Positions 8,168 to 14,472 of a stretch of DNA of 14,472 nucleotides are shown in pieces. The notes beneath the pieces were generated by a model. It had not been told where the DNA came from. It saw only the letters and a program-made list of their open reading frames with translations, and ran no database searches. Where the stretch lies: NCBI GenBank assembly GCA_040386355.1, contig JAZKFP010000014.1, forward strand, positions 1 through 14,472. The letters run 5' to 3'. The first letter of the stretch is position 1. Each line of letters starts with the position of its first letter. The DNA is from JAZKFP01 sp040386355 (GTDB taxonomy: Bacteria; Pseudomonadota; Gammaproteobacteria; Pseudomonadales; UBA6940). The position numbers were made by a program, and so were the translations under genes.

Positions 8168-8542
8168 ATGAAATTAATTTTCTTGAATATTTTAGTGTTT
8201 GCTATTTTTTCAGTAGGATGTGCAATGATGCCGCCCTCTGGTTATTACTGGGGTCATTATTCTGAAACGTTGTACGCCTATAAAAAGGCACCCTCTCCAG
8301 AAACATTAAAATCACACCAAAAAGAAATCGAAGAAATATTGAGTTTTTCAAAACAAAGTAACCGGCTTCCTCCGCCTGGCCTTACGGCTGAACTGGGTCA
8401 AATCTTTTTAAATCGTGGTGATAAAGTTCAAGCAGTCGCATACTTTCAAGCGGAAGCGCAACATTTTCCAGAATCATTGCTTTTGATGCAGCATTTAATT
8501 CAACAAGTATCATCAACTAATACAGAGTCTAAACCCAAATAA
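8168..8542 (+). CDS. DUF4810 family lipoprotein
   Basis: This 124-residue product carries a lipobox SVGC with Cys18 as the lipidation site. After the anchor comes the family-typical YYWGHYSETLYAYKKAPSPET, then a helical stretch with a TPR-like element (LGQIFLNRGDKVQAVAYFQAEAQHFPES) and a short charged tail. I chose ATG 8168 because it gives a compact lipoprotein signal (MKLIFLNILVFAIFSVGC). An in-frame GTG at 8159 would add three residues and cannot be excluded; neither has a strong ribosome-binding site. It is the third gene of the operon, with gaps of 41 and 36 bases on either side. The function is unknown; the repeated linkage with CsgG and DUF799 suggests a shared envelope complex. Confidence 0.85.
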   Translation: MKLIFLNILVFAIFSVGCAMMPPSGYYWGHYSETLYAYKKAPSPETLKSHQKEIEEILSFSKQSNRLPPPGLTAELGQIFLNRGDKVQAVAYFQAEAQHFPESLLLMQHLIQQVSSTNTESKPK

Positions 8543-8578
8543 TTAGTTTAATTAATTATTTAATATTGGATATTACGC

Positions 8579-9241
8579 ATGAAGAAATTTGCATCAATAC
8601 TATTTTCAGGTTCACTTGTTTTAAGTTCACTTGTACTACATGGATGTGCGTCTCGTCCTAGTAGTGAAAACAATGAACCAATTCCTTTATTACATCAAGA
8701 ACAAACCAAAACAATTCTTGTAGTACCACCTATTAATGCTTCGACTTCTTCTGAAGCTTCAAATTATTATTTAACAACTATTGCTAGACCACTATCAAAC
8801 CATGGTTATTACGTGATTCCAATTGAAGTAACGAGTCAAATGCTGCAAGAAGCTGGAATTATTGATGGCAGTCAAATTAAAGAAATTCCTCAACAAAAAT
8901 ATCGTGATTTGTTCGGTGCCGATGCGGTGTTATTTGTGAAAATAACCGAATGGGATACATCTTATTTTTTGGTCGCTGCCAACGTTCGCGTATCGCTGGA
9001 ATTTGAATTAATTTCGACTAAATCCAATGAAATATTATGGAATTACAAAGATTCCGTTATTGTGGATACATCGGGTGGAAATGGAGATTTATTAAGCATG
9101 GTGATTTCAACAGCAATCAATACTGCAAATACCGATTATGTTCCTATTGCAATGCAAGTAAATAATTCTGCTTTAAGATCAATGCCACTTGGACCGTATA
9201 GAATGCAAGAGCTGACAGAAGAGTCGGTTGTTAATAAATAA
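8579..9241 (+). CDS. DUF799 / GNA1162-family lipoprotein
   Basis: This 220-residue protein has a signal ending in the lipobox LHGC, with Cys23 lipidated. The mature domain carries the DUF799 pattern: ILVVPPINASTSSEASNYYL, IARPLSNHGYYVIPIEVT, a FGADAVLFVKITEWDTSY segment and the strand VSLEFELISTKSNEILW. The family includes the meningococcal antigen GNA1162, whose fold has been compared with the N-terminal part of TolB. It is the last gene of the four-gene operon, 36 bases after DUF4810, with a weak GGA ribosome-binding site 8 bases before the ATG. I expect a periplasm-facing subunit of a trans-envelope assembly together with the CsgG-like protein. No strong terminator follows. Confidence 0.9.
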   Translation: MKKFASILFSGSLVLSSLVLHGCASRPSSENNEPIPLLHQEQTKTILVVPPINASTSSEASNYYLTTIARPLSNHGYYVIPIEVTSQMLQEAGIIDGSQIKEIPQQKYRDLFGADAVLFVKITEWDTSYFLVAANVRVSLEFELISTKSNEILWNYKDSVIVDTSGGNGDLLSMVISTAINTANTDYVPIAMQVNNSALRSMPLGPYRMQELTEESVVNK

Positions 9242-9445
9242 TTTAGATTGAGAGCTTTAATAAAATTGTTAATTTCATTAGACTTGATGTCGGTCTTAAT
9301 GATAGATTTTGACTCTATTAAAAAGTGATCTGATTACTTATTTAGTTTTGTAATATCTGATTGATTCGACTACAAATAATAAAAAACGGACGATCGTGCT
9401 AACAGGGAAATCAAGTTGTAAAAGATTTTTCTGAGGCATTAGGTC

Positions 9446-12139
9446 ATGAGAGTTGGTTTTTCCCAAGCAACAGTTGCAGTTTTAGCCCTTCCAAGCAGTT
9501 TAAGTTTTCTACAAAACAATCGCCCTACAACTGAAAACAGCGGCATGCGTGCTGCTTCTGCTCAAGATCAAATTTCAGGAATAGATATTCCCTCGCATTT
9601 TCCGGATCCGATAGACTTACCATCTTTTCCACGAATGCCTACCCCTGCTCCAATTCCACAGTTTAACTTTTCACCGCAATCTCCTGCTCCAAAACCAGAT
9701 CTACCAAATCCATTCGATTTGTTACCAACTTCTGCTCCAACACAAGCGCCTACTTTTAATAAACCTTTAGTCGTATGTGATAGAGCTTTTAATCAAGGAC
9801 CTGGTTCTTACGAATTATCAGATTGTAAAATGTTGGAAGAGGCACTTAATCCAACAGTCGAAGACTCAATGGATTTCAAACAGTGTGCTTTCCAAGCACC
9901 AGCAGCATGCAATGACATGGGATTTACAGCTTATGTAGAACAAGCAGACTGTAATAATTTTTATGGTTCATTGCAAAGCTACCATGTAAATGAATCAGTC
10001 ATTATTGATTCCAAAGAAACACACTGGTATGAGTCAAATCTAAACAGATCCATAAAAATAAATGCTTCAGAATACAATACGCTATCATCTTCTCCTAAAA
10101 CACCCGTAATAATATATACAAACTGCTCACCAGAATATAGTAACCCTACTAACGGATTATTGACTCAAGATAAAAATGAGTGGCCAAAATATAAACCCGA
10201 TTTTTTATTCAATATCACACATTTTTCTGCAGCTAACTCTTTAAATAAAGTGTGTACTGGTCAATTAATTTCTGATTGTTCTTTCGGCTCCTTCGAATAT
10301 CGACTTAATGCGAAAGCTCCAATAAAAGTTCAAGAAGGAGTGGTCTGTGACGGCTTTAATGTTAAGAAAAGATTAGATGGTGATATTTGTGCTGACTTAA
10401 GAAATATTAGTTCAACTTCAAGCGTACAGTCATATGAATCATCAAGAGAATGTTTTAGGGAGGCAATCACATTCTGTGATAAAAACCCAGAACTTTATTT
10501 CAGTGTGGCCGATGCTGTTCCAAATATTCCTATTAATTTTAAATACAATAGAAGTCTTGATATCTCTCATGAATATCGCTATGTAAAGGCAGGTTTTTTC
10601 GATGATTTTTTACGCAATGCATTATTTCCTCAACCATCTCATTTTCTTCAATCAAAAGTTATTCATATACCAAACTCAAAGATTACAATTTACGATAATT
10701 TAAACCCTGCTGTTAATTTCGAAGCAACCGTTTCATCCGGAGCAACTGGACAAGAATATAAATATTTTACAATTAAAAGTTCCATGCCAATATCCAGTGA
10801 CTTTGTGACTGATACTACGTATACATCATATATACCTATTCAAATCAACTATCGAAATAAAACTTCAGAAAACGCTGTATTAGATGCCAAGATAAAATTT
10901 AATTTTAACCCTAATATTCTTCCAGGAAAAACTTCAAAATCTACATTAAGTCTTGCGGCTGTAGTTGGAATATCAATTGGTGGCTCAATTGGTGCTGGGT
11001 TATTTTTAATTGCTCTCTATGCATTAGCATCACGTAGACGACGACCGCAGGTAGGTGAAAATGTATTAATTGAATTAAATGAAGTGAATGAAGTGAATGA
11101 AGTGAATGAAGTGAATGAAGTGAATGAAGTCCATGAAGTCCATGAAGTCCATGAAGTCCATGAAGTCCATGAAGTCCATGAAAACAATGTACATCATCGT
11201 AATTTAAGCAATCAATATTCTGCTCGATTTGATGCGCTCAAAATTAAGAATGAAACTCATATCAAAAATATTATTTCAAGCACTCTAGTACAAGCACCTA
11301 TTTCCTTTAAAGAAAAAGTAAATATTTCTAAAAATCTTTCTTTAATATTTGGAAACCCAACTTTAACTAACAATCAAACTCAGGCAATTTCCAAAATACA
11401 GGTGTTAATCGAGCAATGGAAGTGTGCGCACTCAAATCAAGATTCTATCACTAATGTGCTACTTAACCTTACCTCTTTAGAATCGCTTGCATTAGATAAT
11501 GAAGCATTGAACTCGCTTGTAGTACAAAATGTTCATACATTAAAAAATGAAATTGAATCTAACATGCAGCTGTATAAAAACAAATCAGAACCCAATACAG
11601 AAAATGAAACAAAGTTTTTCAACATTATTACAGCCATCCATTACATGCTTAATTTGGATACGGCAAACACAACAATCATTGATTATCCAAATCATATTTT
11701 ATTCAAAGATGTATTAATTGAGGTATGGGATTACATTTCTAGTCGTCCAGAAAACCAACAAGTTATGGGAAAAGAAACTCTTTTTGATCAATTGGCGTTA
11801 GCAGCTGGGTATTGTAATACCGGCCACGCTTCACGCGTTTTGCAAACATTAGAAATGGCTTATCCAGAAGAATTTAGCGTAGTTATTACATTTGAAGCAG
11901 CGCGAGATATTATGCTAGTTGAAGCAAAGTCTCTAATTCGAAATCTTTCTAACGGTGATATTGAGCAACCTGCATTAGAGGGCGAGCCCTTAAAATCACG
12001 ATTTAATGAACTTTTTACCGCTCAAATTAACACCAAGTTTTCAAATATTTCTCAACAATATATTCATAAATTTAATTCTGATTTTGTAGATGCCGCTTTT
12101 GAAACGTTAGTCGAGCAAGCGTCAGAGAGGCCTGTTTAA
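9446..12139 (+). CDS. Unassigned 897-residue bitopic surface protein with Cys-rich ectodomain and EVN/EVH repeats
   Basis: I do not recognise the family. The start is fixed by an in-frame TAG just upstream and a GAGG ribosome-binding site 9 bases before the ATG. Residues 1-25 are a plausible short signal peptide. Residues 50-108 are proline-rich (PTPAPIP, PTSAPTQAPT). Residues 109-345 hold 12 cysteines, including two similar four-Cys modules at 111-155 and 301-344. One transmembrane helix spans 500-529 with a glycine zipper G508-x3-G512-x3-G516, followed at once by four arginines (530-533), indicating an N-out/C-in orientation. Residues 543-581 are tandem EVN then EVH tripeptides. Residues 585-897 look alpha-helical, with only two cysteines. 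I infer a bitopic surface or inner-membrane protein with an outer disulfide-bonded domain and a cytoplasmic helical domain. An effector or adhesin role is possible but unsupported. Confidence 0.88.
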   Translation: MRVGFSQATVAVLALPSSLSFLQNNRPTTENSGMRAASAQDQISGIDIPSHFPDPIDLPSFPRMPTPAPIPQFNFSPQSPAPKPDLPNPFDLLPTSAPTQAPTFNKPLVVCDRAFNQGPGSYELSDCKMLEEALNPTVEDSMDFKQCAFQAPAACNDMGFTAYVEQADCNNFYGSLQSYHVNESVIIDSKETHWYESNLNRSIKINASEYNTLSSSPKTPVIIYTNCSPEYSNPTNGLLTQDKNEWPKYKPDFLFNITHFSAANSLNKVCTGQLISDCSFGSFEYRLNAKAPIKVQEGVVCDGFNVKKRLDGDICADLRNISSTSSVQSYESSRECFREAITFCDKNPELYFSVADAVPNIPINFKYNRSLDISHEYRYVKAGFFDDFLRNALFPQPSHFLQSKVIHIPNSKITIYDNLNPAVNFEATVSSGATGQEYKYFTIKSSMPISSDFVTDTTYTSYIPIQINYRNKTSENAVLDAKIKFNFNPNILPGKTSKSTLSLAAVVGISIGGSIGAGLFLIALYALASRRRRPQVGENVLIELNEVNEVNEVNEVNEVNEVHEVHEVHEVHEVHEVHENNVHHRNLSNQYSARFDALKIKNETHIKNIISSTLVQAPISFKEKVNISKNLSLIFGNPTLTNNQTQAISKIQVLIEQWKCAHSNQDSITNVLLNLTSLESLALDNEALNSLVVQNVHTLKNEIESNMQLYKNKSEPNTENETKFFNIITAIHYMLNLDTANTTIIDYPNHILFKDVLIEVWDYISSRPENQQVMGKETLFDQLALAAGYCNTGHASRVLQTLEMAYPEEFSVVITFEAARDIMLVEAKSLIRNLSNGDIEQPALEGEPLKSRFNELFTAQINTKFSNISQQYIHKFNSDFVDAAFETLVEQASERPV
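11072..11188 (+). repeat. 9-bp in-frame tandem repeat (EVN x5, EVH x6)
   Basis: Five exact copies of gaagtgaat (11081-11125) are followed by six exact copies of gaagtccat (11126-11179), with degenerate edge units gaattaaat (11072-11080) and gaaaacaat (11180-11188). The unit length keeps the frame, so gain or loss of copies changes only the length of the spacer after the transmembrane helix. Confidence 0.97.
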
Positions 12140-12272
12140 AATTTTTAAATCATTTTATTAAGCAAACGTAGAATTTTTGCGTATTGGAGCAGTTTTCTAA
12201 TCTATAGCGAATACCCATGCGTATTCCATGCTGCAATATTTTATGAAAGGCATTTTGTGGGAAAATACATGC

Positions 12273-12296
12273 GGGCGAAAGATGTTTCGCCCCTAC
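12273..12296 (-). repeat. REP-like palindrome, unit 1 (GTAG head, minus orientation)
   Basis: The plus strand shows an 8-bp perfect stem, gggcgaaa (12273-12280) with tttcgccc (12285-12292), and a 4-base loop, followed by ctac. On the minus strand this reads as GTAG followed by the palindrome, the organisation of REP elements moved by RAYT (TnpA-REP) proteins. Confidence 0.75.
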
Positions 12297-12397
12297 ACAC
12301 GAACCATCCGCTGTTGAACTATAAATTACGTATAAATTTACCTGAATTTCTTGTGATACCCAACTCAAATATATCCACATACCTTTAAACGAATAAT

Positions 12398-12421
12398 GTA
12401 GGGGCGAATAATCATTCGCCC
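12398..12421 (+). repeat. REP-like palindrome, unit 2 (GTAG head, plus orientation)
   Basis: GTAG at 12398-12401 is followed by an 8-bp stem, gggcgaat (12402-12409) with attcgccc (12414-12421), and a 4-base loop. It matches unit 1 on the opposite strand at most positions; the stem differs by a compensated A-T to T-A change at its inner pair. The two form an inverted pair about 100 bases apart, like a BIME. Confidence 0.75.
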
Positions 12422-12650
12422 GTGTTGAACGCTGCCTAGTACTGATTGAATATTTGAAAAGTGTTTTAGGAAAACTCATGTGCGTTTGGTATATACCCGC
12501 AGCGTTTGAGAATTAAATCTAACTTGAATAATACGCGTTATAAAATTTGAAAATCCTGAAAAAATCACAACTTACAAGGCATGAAGACTTAAAGTGAACT
12601 CGGTCACAATACAAACAATTGAAATCTAAAAGTTTGGCATTCACCTTCGT

Positions 12651-12703
12651 TTTTCTTTATGCTCCCCGCACTGTTTAAAATACAGTTTCCAGCATAAAGA
12701 AAA
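12651..12703. repeat. Nested hairpin: 13-bp perfect inverted repeat with an inner stem
   Basis: ttttctttatgct (12651-12663) is the exact reverse complement of agcataaagaaaa (12691-12703). The 27-base interior contains a second stem, actgt/acagt (12670-12674 with 12682-12686), around an AT-rich loop. It could be a structured RNA, a terminator-like element, or a small palindromic repeat; sequence alone does not decide. Confidence 0.7.
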
Positions 12704-12863
12704 GCCGCAGAAATTCAGGCATAACCCCAAAAAATGAAGTTATATTGATGTCACTTAATTGAAATTAATCGAGTTAAGTTGAACAAACTTACCCATATAT
12801 TTTTTTAATATTCTGCGTACGTTCTTGCTGATTATTGAAATTTCTTTTTCCTCACTCATTGCC

Positions 12864-12868
12864 AAGGA
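12864..12868 (+). promoter_or_regulatory. Ribosome-binding site fixing the metalloprotease start
   Basis: AAGGA lies 7 bases before ATG 12876. The longer open frame would begin at TTG 12825, which lacks a ribosome-binding site and would put 17 extra residues ahead of the signal peptide, so ATG 12876 is preferred. Confidence 0.85.
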
Positions 12869-12875
12869 TAGAGCT

Positions 12876-14369
12876 ATGTCGTTTCATAAACATGCATTTG
12901 CAAAAAAACTATTAGAAAAATCCGCCATTAAAAAATTATCGGTGTTTGGAATTATTGCTATAGCGTCGATGTCTGGCGTGAATATATTGCAAGCTAATTC
13001 TAAACAACAAGCTAATGAACATTTGGTTTCAATGAATGATTCAAAAATCTCACCTAAAGATTCCTTTATTAAAAATCTAACTTTGGAAAAATCAGAATAT
13101 TCTCAAAGTGAATCAAGACACGCAGAAATAAACGCATCGACTCATTCTGCTTGGCAATTTCAGAGTCCTGTTGCTTCCGTTGATACTCCCGATCATGCCA
13201 TTGAAAACAGCACGTATTATATTGATATGGATATTGAAATATTAAGTCATGAAGAATTATCTATGACGTTACCGGATGGACAAAATATTGTATTTCAACA
13301 AACATCAACTGAAGAATATGCATCTGGCTCAAAAAGTTGGATAGGAAACGATCCACAAAACGAAGATTTGTTTGCAAGTATTACCAAATATGAAGATTCA
13401 ATTGCAGGGGAAATTCGTACAGCCGATGGCACCTACGAAGTTGCAACGTTAAAAAATGGTAAATCAATTATTTACAAAGTAGATACTCAGAAATTAAATA
13501 ATTTGTCCAAACGAGATGACGCTGTACGTTTTTTTAACGCTGCCACGTATTCAGCTTCACAAAATATTCAAAGTGCTGCTGAGCAAAATGTAAATGTATC
13601 TAATACGATTAATGAGTTTGAATCCACGGCACAAGCAGACACCATCCAATCAACTTTATTAACAACACCCTCAATAAGTGGTGATGTAAATACCATTACA
13701 GAAATAGATGTGTTGTATGTTTATACTAAAGCTAGCATTGCAAAATTTGGTTTGAAAAATTTGATCGCTAGTGTTGAAAATGCTGTATCAGTGGGTAATT
13801 CTGGAGCTTATCCGAATTCAAAAATTAAAGTACGTTTAAAGCCAGTAGCACATCTTGCTTATAATTATTCGGATTCCAGTACTTTATTAACTGATCTTCA
13901 AAACAATAAATATATGAACCTTGAATATTATCGCAATAAATACGGTGCGGATTTAGTTCAAGGTATCACGTATTCCTACAGTTATTGCGGCATGGGTTAT
14001 CAAATGTCTGGAGATTATTCTCAACCATTTGGTCGGTATGCGTATTCCATAGTGAAACAAAGCTGTATTGGTTATAGCATGTTGCATGAATTAGGTCACA
14101 ACATGGGTATGGATCACAACGTTGAAAATAGTGGAACCTATAGTCCAACTGCAGCGAAAGGTCATCGATATTGTTCAAGTACAGGATTTAGAACCTTGAT
14201 GTCGTATGATTGTTCAAGTATTTCAGTACCGCGTATTTCACGATTTTCTAATCCAAATGCTTATTACAAAGGCTTAGCTACAGGTAAAGTAGGTTCTGCG
14301 AATAATGCGGGAATTTTAGATGGTACTACGCGCTTTAAAGTAGAAAGATTTCGGTTAAAGAAAGGATAG
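12876..14369 (+). CDS. Secreted reprolysin-like (M12B) zinc metalloprotease
   Basis: The 497-residue product starts at ATG 12876. A long, lysine-rich N-region and a hydrophobic core (VFGIIAIASMSGVNIL) form a signal peptide, probably cut after Ala40 (LQA). Residues 41-275 look like a propeptide or N-terminal domain. The catalytic domain (about 280-497) shows EIDVLYVYTKAS, GADLVQGITYSYSYCGMGY, the zinc motif HELGHNMGMDH (His404, Glu405, His408, His414) and a Met-turn at Met442 (TLMSYDC). The end follows the family pattern RISRFSNPNAYYKG, NNAGIL and VERFR. From family knowledge it is a metzincin with Glu405 as catalytic base, acting outside the cytoplasm. Cysteines flanking the zinc site suggest disulfides. 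Targets are unknown; a virulence or predation role would be speculation. It stands alone, with no co-directional partner visible. Confidence 0.93.
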   Translation: MSFHKHAFAKKLLEKSAIKKLSVFGIIAIASMSGVNILQANSKQQANEHLVSMNDSKISPKDSFIKNLTLEKSEYSQSESRHAEINASTHSAWQFQSPVASVDTPDHAIENSTYYIDMDIEILSHEELSMTLPDGQNIVFQQTSTEEYASGSKSWIGNDPQNEDLFASITKYEDSIAGEIRTADGTYEVATLKNGKSIIYKVDTQKLNNLSKRDDAVRFFNAATYSASQNIQSAAEQNVNVSNTINEFESTAQADTIQSTLLTTPSISGDVNTITEIDVLYVYTKASIAKFGLKNLIASVENAVSVGNSGAYPNSKIKVRLKPVAHLAYNYSDSSTLLTDLQNNKYMNLEYYRNKYGADLVQGITYSYSYCGMGYQMSGDYSQPFGRYAYSIVKQSCIGYSMLHELGHNMGMDHNVENSGTYSPTAAKGHRYCSSTGFRTLMSYDCSSISVPRISRFSNPNAYYKGLATGKVGSANNAGILDGTTRFKVERFRLKKG

Positions 14370-14438
14370 AAATTTAATTTTTCTTTACAGGAAGTTATTT
14401 GATTCGGTTATTTACCCAAAAATATTAATAAGTCCCGG

Positions 14439-14472
14439 CGTCATTCCCGCGAAGGCGGGAATCCAGGTGACG
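14439..14472. repeat. Palindromic dispersed repeat at the right edge
   Basis: ATTCCCGC (14443-14450) and GCGGGAAT (14455-14462) form a perfect 8-bp stem with a GAAG loop, enclosed by CGTCA/TGACG (14439-14443 and 14468-14472). This ATTCCCGC...GCGGGAAT form is a common dispersed repeat in proteobacterial genomes. It lies 70 bases past the metalloprotease stop, may also slow or end transcription, and may continue beyond the window. Confidence 0.7.

Larger units (their letters stand above)
12140..12875. other. Non-coding region (736 bp) with palindromic repeats
   Basis: No supported gene lies between the bitopic protein and the metalloprotease. The region holds an inverted pair of REP-like units (12273-12421), a nested inverted repeat (12651-12703), and the ribosome-binding site of the metalloprotease gene. 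A 109-codon minus-strand open frame at 12150-12479 runs through both REP units and is judged spurious. I could not find a convincing promoter for the downstream gene. Confidence 0.75.

Noticed and set aside
9277..9300. Possible terminator after the DUF799 gene (ATTAGAC / GTCTTAAT)
   Set aside because: The stem needs a bulge, is AT-rich and is followed only by a short T-run a few bases later; too weak to call.
11072..11188. CRISPR-like array
   Set aside because: The units are directly adjacent 9-bp repeats inside a coding frame with no spacers.
12150..12479. 109-codon open frame on the minus strand
   Set aside because: It reads through both REP-like palindromes, lacks a ribosome-binding site, and its product has no domain-like pattern; the frame is an accident of non-coding DNA.
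12825..12875. TTG start extending the metalloprotease by 17 residues
   Set aside because: There is no ribosome-binding site at TTG 12825, whereas ATG 12876 has AAGGA 7 bases upstream and leads straight into a signal peptide.
13966..14178. Minus-strand open frame over the metalloprotease active site
   Set aside because: The plus-strand frame encodes the conserved zinc motif here, so the opposite frame is a shadow.

Overview
The window reads as chromosomal DNA of an AT-rich gammaproteobacterium. The evidence is an MdlA/MdlB-type exporter pair, a CsgG/DUF4810/DUF799 lipoprotein operon typical of Gram-negative envelopes, and REP-like palindromes with a GTAG head. A Legionellales-like relative is possible, but the sequence does not prove it. 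Every gene seen encodes a membrane, exported or lipid-anchored protein. No tRNA, rRNA, CRISPR array or transposase gene was found.

Layout. Positions 1-2365 (minus strand) hold a two-gene ABC exporter operon, the mdlA-like gene followed by an mdlB-like gene that runs off the left edge; their reading frames overlap by 8 bases. Positions 2488-6425 (minus strand) hold one very long gene ending at a clear intrinsic terminator. Its 1294-residue exported product joins a CBM6 carbohydrate-binding module, a PTxx-repeat linker, a clan GH-A glycoside hydrolase barrel, a second Pro/Thr linker, an unassigned domain and a two-heme DHOR (DUF1111) oxidoreductase. A 363-base divergent intergenic region follows. 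Positions 6789-9241 (plus strand) are a four-gene lipoprotein operon: CsgG family, a small PEGA-like lipoprotein, DUF4810 and DUF799/GNA1162. No curli subunit genes accompany it.

Positions 9446-12139 (plus strand) encode an 897-residue protein I cannot assign to a family. It has a proline-rich N-terminus, a 12-cysteine outer domain with a duplicated four-Cys module, a glycine-zipper transmembrane helix followed by four arginines, a 9-bp tandem repeat encoding EVN/EVH tripeptides, and a largely helical C-terminal domain. Positions 12140-12875 are non-coding and carry a pair of inverted REP-like palindromes and a nested 13-bp inverted repeat. Positions 12876-14369 (plus strand) encode a secreted reprolysin-like (M12B) zinc metalloprotease. 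The window ends in another palindromic repeat.

As a group the genes suggest a surface and secretion neighbourhood: an exporter, a polysaccharide-targeting hydrolase/oxidoreductase, an outer-membrane-directed lipoprotein assembly, a large bitopic surface protein and a secreted protease. The two strongest candidates for something undescribed are the CBM6-GH-DHOR fusion and the repeat-bearing bitopic protein.
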